From Amborella trichopoda (lineage: Eukaryota; Streptophyta; Magnoliopsida; Amborellales; Amborellaceae), in assembly GCF_000471905.2 (NCBI RefSeq), contig NW_006496667.1, positions 335,396-399,395 on the forward strand: 64,000 nucleotides of DNA, in the 5' to 3' direction. This document shows positions 22,701-33,557 of this stretch, one piece after another. The notes beneath the pieces are model-generated. The model was given only the letters and a program-made list of their open reading frames with translations. It ran no database searches and was not told where the DNA came from. Numbering within the stretch: the stretch's first letter is position 1; the number at the start of each line of letters is the position of its first letter. The position numbers and the translations under genes are program-made.

Positions 22701-23687
22701 GTGAGGGAATCGAACTTATTGAGGCTGCTCCAGAGAATGAGGGGCATAGAGAATAAGTCGGCCCTGAAAGGGCTGAGGCCGCTTTGGAGCATATTGAGAC
22801 TACTTCAGAAAATGAGAGGCAAGGAGAAGAGGTTGGCCTTAAAAGGACCAAGCCTGCTAATGATGACGTCAAGTGAGAAGGCTAATACAGTGAGGGCGGA
22901 GCAGCTTGAAACTGGGGTCTCCTCTGAATCTGCAAATGATGAGACCTTGGGCTTCACAATTGCTCAAGAAGAGCCAGTGACTAACATGGCTATCACCCCT
23001 TCGATCCCGACCATTAAAACTGATGCTCCTTCTATTCCGGCGGTCCCAACAGCATCATCCAGGCCTAGTTTTAGTGGGATGTCCAGCATAATCATGGATA
23101 TACTTCGTCTGGGTGTGAAGTGACTGAAGGATGTGCCTCTTACTGAACTTGACAATGCAATCCAGAAGTTAAGGCAGATCGCCCTTCTAGGGGGTGCACC
23201 AGAGGTCCTCTCATATTTCGATGGCACCATAAATGAGCTGGAAGGGTGGAGAATAAGGGCCTTGCAGGAGGAGGTAACTGCACAGCAGCTAGAGAGCTTG
23301 AAATTGCCCTCTTTGAAGTCCTCGCTCATACGCCATTGCGAACTGGTAGAGGCTCAATTACAGGAAAAGGATGCTGCAGTTTCCCATAGATCCGACCATG
23401 CTAAGGAGGCGATCGCTTGCCACAACAAGATGATGACTCTGAAGGCGAGGATAGTGAAATTGATGCAAGAGCTTGATAAATTGGAGGAGGAGACCATAGC
23501 TTGAGATGCAAAGGATAAGGTGCTTGTCGATAATATTTTGACCCTTGACTACTCCTTGGAAGAAGGGATGGCCTTAATGAAGCATGAGGTTGAGATGGTA
23601 GCAGAGTTGAAGGGATGCATCCAGCAGGCTAAGATATCAGCTGCAACATACAGGGGAAAAATCAATGAAGTGATTGATCAATTTTGA
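19776..23687 (+). pseudogene. Antisense PMD-like (plant mobile domain) gene of the retrotransposon, frameshifted
   Basis: Plant mobile domain proteins occur as host genes and as extra genes in plant retrotransposons; their molecular role is largely unknown. The reading passes through frames at 19,776-20,282, 20,321-20,926, 20,743-21,042, 21,046-21,318, 21,606-22,139, 22,505-22,693, 22,701-23,123 and 23,133-23,504, then continues past a stop to TGA at 23,685-23,687. PMD-type motifs in order are NTWLHGHGEVRISL, HFIGGLQL, a VKFFCRDY segment (typical FWFRG), DDCMFLAACLTLFLCKSVIP and FPIHYVYGWLGAYF. The C-terminal third is acidic and then a probable coiled coil (LREL/EEV-rich, 23,220-23,640). It has at least five frameshifts or stops; some could be introns. 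It lies convergent to protease, opposite to the element sense. Antisense genes between pol and the 3' LTR are known in Tat elements such as Grande. The PMD call rests on remembered motifs. Confidence 0.65.
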
Positions 23688-23759
23688 AAGTGTTGTCTTA
23701 TTTTCTTTTTCTTTTCCCTTGTTTTTATTCTGACACTTGTAGTAAACCCTTAGTTTATG

Positions 23760-23765
23760 AATAAA
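23760..23765 (+). terminator. Poly(A) signal of the antisense gene
   Basis: AATAAA 73 bases after the TGA, within TATGAATAAAATTC and close to T-rich sequence. This fits an independent plus-strand transcript. Confidence 0.45.
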
Positions 23766-24164
23766 ATTCTCCTTTTTCTTCAATATGATGCGTGACTTTT
23801 TCTTTTTCCATTTGCTTCTCTGCACTATCTCTTACTCTTGTTCATTGTTTTTGGGATGTGGAGGAATACCCTACGCCTTGCTTTATTTTATGACAAGTCG
23901 TTGTAGCTTCAATGACCTCGAATGGGGAGCAGTTGCTTCTTCTCCCCTTAATGTTTGATTGGGCATGGGTTCATAATTCATCATTCTCATAATGTGATTA
24001 GCCTACTCACTGTATATAGTCCAATCGGGAGGGGCTTTGGCTTCCATTTGAAGTGCATTCACTTCAAGCCCATGGTAGCTCTTGGTCTCAGGCATCAACT
24101 TATTTAAGTGTTTTGAAGCGATATGCATAACTCCCAATTTTATGGAGACTGCGAACCTTGCTTC
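23766..24164. other. Intergenic spacer between antisense gene and post-protease segment
   Basis: About 400 bases with no long open frame. It is the place where reverse transcriptase, RNase H and integrase would begin in an autonomous relative, but no such motif appears on either strand. Confidence 0.5.
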
Positions 24165-24707
24165 TTAACTATGCCAGGAGATCCTGCTCTTGAGGGTAAT
24201 GGAAGCAGTTAAGGAAAGGACAATGGGGACATGCAGGACTTGCGGGACTTTTGATGGTCCAAGAGTGCAATGGGGACATGCAGGACGTTTTGATGGTTCG
24301 GCGTGTAGGTGACCCTTGAGACTAAGAGATCTATCCTCATGACTTACCTCAGTCCGAAGGGTGACTTCTGGTTCTTCTTCTTGCACAAGTGGCTCAAAAT
24401 TGGAAGTAGAGGGGGAAGCCTCATCTTCAGGTGAAGATGGAGCTTCCTCAAGGATGGTTGATGGCATACTGGGATGAATGGGAGTTAGAGGGAGAGTTTT
24501 GCCTTGTCTTTCTTCCTCTTTAAAGATGCTTATGAGTGTTTTTCCAATATCTTTGACATCTTCATGAGGCGAGGGTTCTATCCTCCTTACAGACTTCGGA
24601 TCACTGACCTTTGACTTTTGGGGTGACACCAAATCTATGAAGTAATACTTGGCATCAACATAGTGAGTTTCGGCTACAGGAAATGGTTTTTTATCAGTAT
24701 AAACCAT
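24165..24707 (-). pseudogene. Post-protease segment of the polyprotein
   Basis: A 180-codon open frame continuing element sense after the protease. It opens with MVYTDKKPFPVAETHYVDAK and then an acidic, Pro/Ser/Glu-rich stretch. I recall similar linker sequence between protease and reverse transcriptase in plant Ty3/gypsy polyproteins, but no catalytic motif is present and no YxDD follows. It ends in low-complexity repeats of CATGCAGGACTTGCGGGAC type (24,190-24,300). Frameshifts separate it from the protease. It is best read as the truncated end of the coding part. Confidence 0.5.
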
Positions 24708-24899
24708 ATACTGTCTCCCATCTTAACTATACTTGGAGCACTGATGCAATGTGGATGGAACCACCTGTTGGTCATTGAGCCACGAGCGGTAGAGAAGGAT
24801 GTTTTAGGAGGTGTAGGTGTCAATTACATGAAATTGAGCATAATCGTTTAATTCACTGATCTTCAAATGAAGGTGGATCGTGCCAGCCAGCTTCTCTTC

Positions 24900-25190
24900 T
24901 GATTGGTTGAACCCTTGAAGTGTGTTATGAGTCGGAGCGAGATCCTCAAACCCTAATCCCAATCAAGTGAGGAATCTCCTTGGGATAAGGCTGACTGCAG
25001 ACCCTCCATCCAACATAATTCTGTTGATGGGGCATGCATGTAATTCACCAGTCACAAAGAGAGAGCGATTGTGAAATTTTCTCCCAATTGCAATACATCC
25101 ACTTAAGATTGATGGGTCCATCTTAAAGGGTTCCACTTCGGTCTCGTACACCTCTGGATTGGAGAGAGCCTAAACCAAAGCAATACAACA
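24900..25190 (-). pseudogene. Retropepsin-like aspartic protease fragment
   Basis: Cuts the gag-pol polyprotein in retrotransposons. The open part (25,151-24,963) reads through KFHNRSLFVTGELH, CPINRIMLDGGSAVSLIP and RRFL. The pattern (aromatic-V-T-G before the active-site loop, then L-D-G-G-S-A-V) is that of plant retrotransposon retropepsins, with DGG in place of the classical D-T/S-G. Asp is encoded at 25,008-25,010. The upstream frame is interrupted by stops; the flap and second hydrophobic Gly motif are not seen intact. It sits after the linker at 25,436-26,019, as expected of gag-pro order. Confidence 0.7.
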
Positions 25191-25429
25191 ATCCCTTGAG
25201 AGCATGAGGCCGTCATAGATGCTGAGAAGGGCTTGAAGCTTCGTTCGGTGCCCTATCACATCATATTTCATCTTTTATTCGTCATCCTTTTGTGTTCCTG
25301 ATCTTTCCACCTTCTTTGGGATATAATGGGTTGAGGAGCAAGTTTAGGTGGAGGAGGTTTATTTTGAGAAGCTGGCTAGCTTGATTGCACAACCTGCTTG
25401 GTTTGGGTAGTCTGAGTGAAATGGGTGAT

Positions 25430-26035
25430 AGGGATTTATTTCAGTGAAATGGAGGTTTGAGGCTTGGGAGGCATTTGGGTGTACGAGATCAAAGGCGTTC
25501 TGGGGAACTTAGGGAGAGGTGGATTGCTTGAGGTATTTGGGTGAGGAACGAGCCTAGGGAGTTTGAGGATGGGTAAATTGTTTGGAGTATTCGGGTGAGG
25601 GAGAAGTGGTGGACCGAGAAACTTCAGGATGCTTGGCTTCTGAGGTGGAGGTTGCAGCGTTTTCTCCCATCTCAGGCTCATTTGCCCCATGCTGGGTGAT
25701 GTTTTGTGATTTTCACCTTGTGACAGACTCCTAGAGATTAAAAGCTCTCCCCCCTTGATGCTCTCAGACTATGCTCAAATTCGGGCTCAAGAGGCCACTG
25801 GGCTTTCTTTAGCTTTGATGTCTCACGCTTCTTGGTGGAAGAAGATGACTTTGCCTTTGCTCGAGCTGTCAAAGCGTCAGCAACTAACAAGAATTCAGTC
25901 GGCCAAGCTAACCTCTTTTTTAGCCATCTCTGGTGCGTCCTGCTTATATTGGTTCCTTCGAGCTCTCTGTCAAGCGCCTTGAAGTCTGGACATTTCAAGG
26001 TTGTACCTACAAGAGACATAGAAGATGAAGGATAA

Positions 26036-26040
<5 letters not shown>
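25430..26040 (-). pseudogene. Linker between gag and protease
   Basis: Two frames (26,019-25,738 and 25,690-25,436) parallel the plus-strand copy at 40,646-41,361. Shared elements in order are GTTLKCP, F.ALDRE.EG.NISR, a Lys/Ser stretch, QWPLEPEFE or QWPLEPDFE and L.PPPQK.S.LKF. The second frame has tandem Pro-rich repeats (LPHPNTPNN, VPHPNTSSN). No enzyme motif is visible. It is probably a flexible spacer in the polyprotein. Confidence 0.55.
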
Positions 26041-26066
<26 letters not shown>

Positions 26067-26318
26067 GAGAAGGGTCAGTAGGTGAGGGACTTTTAGGTCA
26101 TTCCCCTCATCGGATCGATTCGAGCAGCTTTTTACGTCATCACTAGAGTTGGACGTGTGCAGGGAGTCTTTTAGGTTTTTCCCCTACTTAGACTATCGGG
26201 AGGTGCTTTTAATGTCATCACCTTCATTGGACGTGCCCCGAGTAAGAGATGACCCAGGGGTATCCTCTTGATGAAACGAAGGAAAGGTCAATGGTGACCG
26301 GTATGAAGTCTTTTAAGG

Positions 26319-27065
26319 TCAGCAAGGGAGGAAGAGCTTGAGAAATTCTGGCTCCACTGGTGGTTGAGGAACCCTGTTCCTTCGGCAAGCAGCCCTTGGT
26401 GCTCGCCTTCTTCTAGTCACCTTTGGAGGTGCTTTGTCCGTTTTGCTAAGTTTGTGAACAGCCCTAGCTTGACGAATCACTTCTCGCTTTAAAGACTTGA
26501 GCCTGCTCCACCCATGATGGACTTTCCATAGCTGGGAAGTTGAGGGTTCAGCGGGATCAGAGGCATTCTTCTGGGAGTCTTGCATTGAAACGCCCTCCTG
26601 GATGGGCATAGTTCCTTGAGGGTGTTCGGCATAAGCAAGGTAACCTCTCTGGACTTTTTCTGCAACCATAGCTTCGAACTCATAACATTCGTTCAGCTCA
26701 TGGCCCCATATCTGATGGCATGGGCATCCGTGATTCTTGGTCCCCTGGGCAAGGTTCTTGTGCTACCTCATCAGCTTTGGTGTGATGAGTCCTTGTTGGA
26801 GCGTCATATCGAATAGTGCGTGGAGAAGATCTGTTGACAGCTCATCAGAAGGGTGTAAGCTTTTGTCTTTCTCCTGTACTGTTACCACGTGGGAAGCCTC
26901 AGATGCCTGGAATGCTTTCTTGAGTTCTTCGAGCTTGATCTGACCTTTCTAGATTAGAGTCTCGATGAGGTCTTTATGTGTGTAGCATTCTTCTGTGGAG
27001 TGGTTTACCTTTCGATGATAAGCACAATCATGTTCTGATCCAGCAATAGTCTGAGCAGTGCAGGA
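26319..27065 (-). pseudogene. gag C-terminal zinc-finger region
   Basis: Two Cys/His clusters are seen on the minus strand across stops. One near 27,010-26,950 reads HSTEECYTHKDLIETLI, equivalent to CAYHTRINHPTDDCY in the plus-strand copy at 39,919. The other near 26,730-26,690 reads CPCHQIWGHELNECYEF. These resemble the paired C..H....H...C fingers of plant gypsy gag that bind element RNA. A basic Arg/Lys-rich tail follows (TRRRRAPRAACRRN). At least three stops or frameshifts break the frame. Confidence 0.6.
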
Positions 27066-27355
27066 ACCCATTCCTTTTCAAAAGGATAAACCTTATTTTG
27101 ATGATTAGTGCAATAATCATTTCGATTAAGGTTCACAGGTGGGGGTACCCGGTTGTATGATTACTGGTGTTTGCTTGCCTGTGATGCTGCCTTTGATGAT
27201 CCTACCCCTTTGGAGTGGTCCAAAGTATGAGAGGCGGCCTTCTTTGGATCACTTACAGTGACGGCTGTACTGAACACTCCTTTTTGTTGGTTTCATAGGG
27301 CGCTGGTTTGAGAATTGCCATTGCCTCAATTGTTTCCCAAGCTTGAAGACTGTTG

Positions 27356-28275
27356 TCATGACCTGCTATGGTGGTGTGACGAGCTCTCTATGCGAACTAA
27401 CATAGCGATCAACTTTGACATGGAGGTCAGATTGGAGGCCTCAACATATAGAGCAATATCAGGACGCATGTTTCGCATATAGGTCTGAATTGCTTCCTTC
27501 TTAGGCATAGGATTGAGATGGCGAGCGGCCAAATCTCTCCACCTTTCTATGAATTGATCCACAAGTTCATTTGGTTCCTAGGTCAAGGTGAGAAGCTTGA
27601 TGGTTTGGACCTCTCTCTCGACTTCATAGAACGCTGGTGGAACAGTTTCTCCATTTTCTCCCAAGTATGTACTGAATTTGGGGGAAGCCGAGCATACAAC
27701 TGAAAGGCAGGGCTATCAAGAGTTTCAACAAACTGACGGAGGAGGAGTCTCCCATCAGCCGCTGTCACTGAACATGCTACTTGGAAATGCACGATATGAT
27801 GGTGTGGGGATGTTGTTCCATTGAACAGGGGAAACTTCCCCTTTTTGCAGTTAGAGGGAAATGGAACGTGATCAATGTAAGAGGGGTATGGTTTTTTATA
27901 GAGTGTTGCACCCTGAATACCCAGAATTTGTCTGCTTTTTAAGCTGTGGGTTACCATAGCATGCATGTCCTCCTGTGAGACAGAGTGAGGGACAGAATTG
28001 TCCTGTGAGGTAGTGGGAGGAGGCTTCCTTGGAGCTACATCATCTGAGTGATGGGAGTTGACCTCATGGTCAGCCAAGTGTCTCATGGTTTTCAAGCGGT
28101 CAATCTTCTCCATCATTGCGCGCATCATGTCTTTGAGCCTATTCATGCGCTCTTCCTGAGAGTCATCAGGTTCGTTCACAACCATTATGCTGACCGTTTC
28201 TCTGGAGAGGTCAGCCTTAGGTGCAGTTGAGGACATCCAAGCTTGGCTAGTCGCACATGGCAGATCGATCAGCAA
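27356..28275 (-). pseudogene. gag (capsid part), giant element
   Basis: Structural protein of the retrotransposon particle. The main frame 28,275-27,583 starts at MLIDLPCATSQ, has a Met/Lys-rich probable coiled coil (RLKDMMRAMMEKIDRLK), then the capsid-type stretch FPLFNGTTSPHHHIVHF, GRLLLRQFVETLDSPAFQ, YARLPPNSVHTWEKMEKLF. A frameshift near 27,580 moves to the frame 27,562-27,356 with DQFIERWRDLAARHLNPMPK and MRPDIALYVEAS. This is the standard plant gag domain order (FWERW-like DQFIERW segment). The upstream gap to ORF1 is about 480 bases. It is the best-preserved gag in the window but not functional. Confidence 0.8.
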
Positions 28276-28756
28276 GGAGTTAGCATGCCTCGACTGGACT
28301 TGAGTCTTCTACGCCAATCGTGTGAGGACCTGTTCATGACGGCCTTGGGATCGTGGCTACTAGGTGGTCAGGTCATCTTCTACGACGCCGACCATGGTAC
28401 AGGATTCTCACACCTCTTCTTTAGTCTCTATGATTCAAAGAGGGTAGAAGGGATTTTCAGGAAGGAGACCCTTGGAGCTGGGTGCTCCGACTTTTTTGAT
28501 TGGTTCCTTAATCAGAATTTGCAGTTCTCGGTTTTGCTATCTTTGAGGCTGCGGTAGACTTCTCTTCAGAACTGAGACTGGGATTGAGGTTGATCCGCCT
28601 TCTTAGAGCATGAGAGGGTCATGTCCATAAGATGGGGTAGCGAATGTGGACCATGGACTGGGGCCAGCTTGGGCTGCTGCCTTGGAAGTTTTATAGCTTC
28701 ATCAATCATTAGGCCTTTCCCCAGACTCCCTTGTGGGCTCCAAAGGCATACCTGAC
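28276..28756 (-). mobile_element. Leader between ORF1 and gag, giant element
   Basis: Untranslated or weakly coding sequence equivalent to 4,641-5,330. No frame is shared between copies here, and no promoter is evident. Confidence 0.5.
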
Positions 28757-29467
28757 CTAACAGGGCTGGCTGAGGATGGTACTCTTAGGGAAAACCTTTG
28801 AGTACTTGGTCTTGAGATATCCACCGTGAGGATAAAGGGATGAAGAAGAGGGGATCGGCTCTCGACGATGTCTGGGTTTGGAGAAAGCAGTGGCCTGGGA
28901 AGGTGACGCATGTACGCCCCTTGAAGTAGCATTCCAGGTGACTTGGGGGTCAGCTCGGGCTTGAATAGGTGGTCTGACCTTAGGAGGCCGAGGACTGTGA
29001 GCAGGTGTTTGCAAGGGAACAGGTGAGGGCCAGCCCCTTACGAGGTGAACTTGTGTGTGCTGAGAAGAAGGACGAGGGGGTCGCCTTCTGTGTACTCGAG
29101 TTGGCGCAATAATGTCGCCGCCTCGAGTGGTGGGATACATATGCATGCGCACAGATTTCGACTCAAGGAGGCGTGATCCTGGACGTGTACTCAAGGTAAC
29201 ATGAGGGTTACCCCGAGGTGTGGCTTGAGTGGATGACCCACGAGCCTTAGTGTGTGTGCGTGAGGTGGAGGCCCCAGGGTCTCCTCCTCGATGTGTTGAG
29301 TTTCTAAACATAGAGACCCGAGGTGGTGCAGAAATGTGGGGGGTGGCCCTCCGATGACCCACAGGATCAATGGAAACTTGCTTGCCTTTTGCAGCTAAGG
29401 ACTGGGCAGCCTTCCGATATACCTTGACAATACGACCGGCGAGTAACTTGCCGGTAACAGGGTACAT
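28757..29467 (-). pseudogene. ORF1 upstream of gag, giant element (unknown function)
   Basis: A 236-codon frame between primer site and gag. It starts MYPVTGKLLAGR, matching MHPATG of copy A inside that frame, so the longer N-terminal part of copy A is in another frame here (29,573-29,367 carries GVRRDLKVP). Shared blocks are KGKQ, HTKARGS, QATPRGN, HMYPTTRG and HTQVHLVRG. It is rich in Pro, Arg, Ser and His, and strongly basic. No known domain is seen. Position and triplicate conservation fit Ogre ORF1; function is unknown. Confidence 0.55.
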
Positions 29468-29797
29468 GTGTGAGTGGTAGCAGATGTGCTATCGATGCAG
29501 GGTGCCTTTGTGGAAGTTTCACCAGGGCAAGGAGATGGGAGTTAGGGACCTTTAAGTCCCTCCTCACACCCATCCAGGTTAAGACCTAGGAGCTAGACAC
29601 TGGGTCTCTGCTCAAAAGAAAAGTTGGAAATGAAGTTCGAGGAACTTGTTCCTAGGGGAAGCTCACAAATGTGGGGATGAGAAAATCCCTGATTTGGATG
29701 AATGGGTTAAGGAACCCAGAAGCCATCTCGTGTGTGAAAACAGAAAAATAAAGGAGAAACTAGTTAAACAAGTACTACTCGACGAAGGGGTAGTAAG

Positions 29798-29815
29798 ACC
29801 CCAGTAGAATCGTCA
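29798..29815 (-). other. Primer binding site, giant element (degraded)
   Basis: Minus strand TGACGATTCTACTGGGGT, differing from copy A at four positions. It lies three bases inside the 5' LTR end. Confidence 0.6.
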
Positions 29816-29818
29816 AGC

Positions 29819-31915
29819 TGGTTAGGTGCTCGATCTCTCCCTTGGATCTGGATGATTTGGTGACACGTGTCTCAGGTTTCAAAAGGAACCCGAGACGTGA
29901 GATCGCTTTGTTGGGAACCTTGTTCAAGAACAACGACAAGTATACCAACCAATGAGAGACGAATTTATTGTGAGGCGGGACACACCTCACTTGGGTCTGT
30001 GATTCACTCAGGCTGACTCGTGTGGGCACCCTCTTAGATCATGTTGGAAAGCCCCCCAGTCGTACAACAGGTTTGGAATCGTCTATCCTCGCCTGTATTC
30101 TTCTGTTTCTGTGATCACACACACATGGTTAATTTTACAATAGTGGGCCAAGGGACTCCACCTTGTCTTTGGATGAATGCACACAGGTGTGCACAATCAA
30201 AGGAGAAAAGAGAAGAAATGATGAGATGAGGGTTGGGAGAAGGAAGAAGAGAGAAGAAAAGAAAAGAAACAGACATTTGACCGGGTGGCTAGTTTAGCCC
30301 AGTGGCTAGATTGGTATGATGATTGGCCTAATGTGGTAGCAAGACGGGCATCATAACGCGGACCGGCACGACGACAATACTACTTTACGACAGAACATCA
30401 ACACCAATCAGCCTGGCACAACAACGAGTTCGACATGGCAGCAAGATGGGCATGGTAACTTAGACAGACACGGCGGTAATACTGCTTGACGATGAGACAA
30501 CCATGACAGTGCTAGACTTGTCCCTTGGTCAAATGAGAGAGGAAGAAGAAAAGAGAAAGAGAAAGAGGAGAGATAAGAAAAACAGAGAGAGAAAGAGAGA
30601 GAGAAGAAAAGAGATAAGAGAAAATAGAAGGAAAGGAGAAGGAAAGAAAGAGAAGAGATAGAAGAGAAATGAGAGAGAAGAGAAGAGAGAAGAAAATACG
30701 AGAGAGGAATGTGGAGAGAAAGAAGAGAAAAGAGAATAAGGAGAGAAGGGAGAAGAGAAATAAAAGGAGCGACAGAAGGAAGGGGGAGAGAGAAGAAGTG
30801 AGTGAGAGAAGAGAAGGGAGAGAAAGGAGAGAAAAGAGAAGAGAGAAAAGGAAGTAAGGTGAGAGAAAAAGAAGAGAGAAGGAAAAAGGAAGAGTGAGGA
30901 GAAGAGAGAAAAAGGAGAGAAAAGGGAAAAGAGAGAGAAAAAGGAAGAAGCATGGACGACAATGTGTTCCACTGCCCATGATAGGAGAGAGAGAGAAGAA
31001 GAGAACATGGACGACGATGTGCTGCCCATGACAAAGGAAAGAGGAGAGAGAAAGAATATGGATGGTGATGGGTTTTACCTACCCATGATAGAGGAGAGAA
31101 GAGAGAGAAAGAACATGAATGACGATGGATTTCTGCTGCTCATGATAGAGAAAAGAGGAGAGAGAAAAACATGGATGGCGATGGGTTTTTGCTGCCCATG
31201 ACAAAGGAAAGAGGATAGAAAGAACATGGATGGCAATGGGTTTCTGCCACCCTTGATAGAGGAAAGAGGAGAGAGAAAGAACATGGACAGCGATGGGTTT
31301 TTATCGCTCATGATAGAGGAAAGAGGAGAGAGAAAGAACATGGACGGTGATGGGTTTTTGCAGCCCATGATAGAGGACTGAGGAGAGAGAAAGAACATGG
31401 ATGGTGACAGATTTCCATCATCCATGATAAGAGAGAGAGAGGAATGAGAAAGGGAAAGACACGTGCAGCGCTAGGCATTGCCACTCGTGTCTTAAGGGAC
31501 TCAGACACGACCCGACCTGGTCACTCAGGGAAGGGCCCGGTTCAGTGTCCTTATCAAAGACTGGGGAAAGGAATTTCATGCGCTGCGATGAGCATCGCTA
31601 TGCACAACATGAGAAAGGGGAAACTTAGATAGAGGCCTTGCCCGCCACTCGGGTTAAGGCCCAGCTCACTATGCATGTTTCAAGAGGATAAGGGAAGAAT
31701 GAGAATTTCATGCCCGGTGATGGGCATCACCATGCATGATTGGAGAAGAGAAAGAAGAAAAATAACAAGGTGAGAGAAAGAAAGACATAGAGGAAGAAAG
31801 AGCGTTTAACGACGAGAAAGAGGAAAGGAAAGTAGGGAAAGAAGGAAGGAGAAGATTAAGAAAATGGGGAAATAGGAAAAGAAAGAGAGCAGAGAGAAAA
31901 GATGAAAGAAGAAGA

Positions 31916-31948
<33 letters not shown>

Positions 31949-33557
31949 CATGCATGATAATTTACTGCTGTGAATGTTTGAGTTAGAGATGAGAGAAAAG
32001 GAGAAGAGGAAGAGAGAGAAAGAAAGAAAGATACGAGAGAAAAAGAGGAGAGAAAAAAAAGGAAGAGGAGAGAAAAAGAAAGAAAGATGAGAGAGAAAAC
32101 AGGAGCAGAGAGAAAGTTACCTTCACTTAAGGGTACCACACTTTTTATTCTCTCTCCTCTCTCTCTCTCTCTCCATGACATACCTCGCCAACTCAATGTA
32201 AAAGCTCAAACTTTATTGATGAATTGAAAGTATGAGGGGATCTTTTTACAATTAGGCTTAGCATGTAGTTTTAGAATTGGGCCGAAACATGGGTGGATGC
32301 TCAAAAACTATCCTAATGGATGATAATTGAAATATATTTGAATTAAAATAAAATCTTAAAATGGGGGCAAAATGGTTGTTTTTCCCCTGCCTAACATTAC
32401 ATGAATTTCCAAAATAGTCCCTGCTGATGTCCTAGAACGTGTGTGATCTTCCATAGATAATCCGGGATTGCTCTGATGCCTATTTAATAAAAAGATAATT
32501 TCTTTCTTGTAGGGCTCGTCATGGTGATCAATTTGATACCAACTTCGAGCCACGGATCATGTTTTTAAGCCACGATCATGCGACTAGAAATTTGTGCAAA
32601 TCTTGAAAACTTTGGATCAATAGTGTTCTCATATCTTGATTTTTCTTCATGATTTCTTCATTGTATTTCAATGAGCATGCTATCATGATCGCGTAGAACA
32701 AATGCAGCTCGATTTCCTGCACGGACGAAGATTTTGCAATCATGGGTTTTTGGTCGGAATCTGAATTTCGGCGGCTGGAATTTATAGCGACTTTATCGGC
32801 TTTGCGCATGAAATCTGACTATTCATCATGCAAAAAGTTTGAACCAATGGTAGCCTTGGACCTACGCATGCATTGGAACCGGTTTGGTGTCAATCCGACA
32901 TGTGAGCGTCGTGATATGGCTGCTCGAGCGAGACGTGTCATTGTTGAATTTCTTGCAACTTCCTTCACGAACCATCGATTTCTTTCTAGCTTTTCTCTCT
33001 GCTCGAGGTTCGTCACATGTGTGCCACATGTTGAAACGCTCATCTTGATGAGATGAACATGCTGATAAAATTTGAGCACGATCCAACACGGAATGAGTGA
33101 GATATGGTTCCTAAAAGTCACTGTCCGAGACTGTAAAAACAGTCACCATTAATGGTGATTTAGTGCAGGGAGGGCGAACGAGAATAGTGTGCAACCTACC
33201 CCTTTTTGGTCTTTTACCCATAACTTTGACCCATAGGGGTTTTCGACCGTGGCGAATCCAATGACAGTTGTCCCCCATCAATTTGACGTACCGAAAATAG
33301 AGTTCTAGTTACAGGGTCCATTTCAGGGTGTTAGAGACTGATTTTTTCAAAATTGTTTCTTTGTCTGCATTGCCTTAGACATGTTGGATTGTGACGAAAC
33401 TTGGCAGGTGACATTTTGAAGTCCTTATGAACATTTCCACTTGTTTTGAGGCAATTATGAGAATGTCAAGAATTCCATTGTAATTCAGGCTTTATTGACG
33501 GGCTTCTCTTTTTATTTTGCATCGGGGACCCAAGGTGCTGAAAAATGTCCTCAAACA
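29819..33557 (-). mobile_element. 5' LTR of the giant element
   Basis: A 3,739-bp LTR aligning along its length with 9,328-13,152, with matching order of the GA-rich segment, minisatellite (30,945-31,440), second GA block, CT stretch, AATAAA (32,212-32,217) and U3. It ends TCAAACA at 33,557. The TATA box is damaged (TAGTTTTAG on the plus strand near 32,276 where the 3' LTR has ATTTATAG), so its promoter may be dead. Confidence 0.75.
30945..31440. repeat. LTR minisatellite, type 2 (5' LTR copy)
   Basis: About eight units of CATGGATGGTGATGGGTTTT-type core plus TGCTGCCCATGA and GA-rich spacer, the same family as 10,455-11,045 but with fewer copies. Confidence 0.75.

Larger units (their letters stand above)
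9328..33557 (-). mobile_element. Giant non-autonomous Tat/Ogre-like LTR retrotransposon (24.2 kb)
   Basis: Two long direct repeats (9,328-13,152 and 29,819-33,557) bound this element. Both begin TGGTTAG on the plus strand and end TCAAACA, so the element-sense LTR runs TGTTTGA..AACCA. In element sense the order is 5' LTR, primer site, ORF1, gag, zinc fingers, linker, protease and post-protease segment, then the antisense PMD-like gene, 3' untranslated repeats and 3' LTR. No reverse transcriptase, RNase H or integrase motif is visible, so it would depend on an autonomous relative. A 3.0-kb LTR-like insertion lies inside the 3' region. The LTRs are diverged by eye (about 80-90% alike), so the insertion is old. 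Lineage is inferred from the primer site, ORF1 and antisense gene. Confidence 0.75.

Noticed and set aside
22964-23329. Minus-strand 121-codon frame opposite the PMD-like gene
   Set aside because: Shadow of the plus-strand coding sequence; no domain, and it is not equivalent to polyprotein sequence. The frames at 19,709-20,024 and 21,118-21,459 (-) are rejected likewise.
23766-24164. Hidden reverse transcriptase between protease and the antisense gene
   Set aside because: Searched by eye on both strands for YxDD, LPFGL-like and RNase H motifs; none found, and the space is too small.
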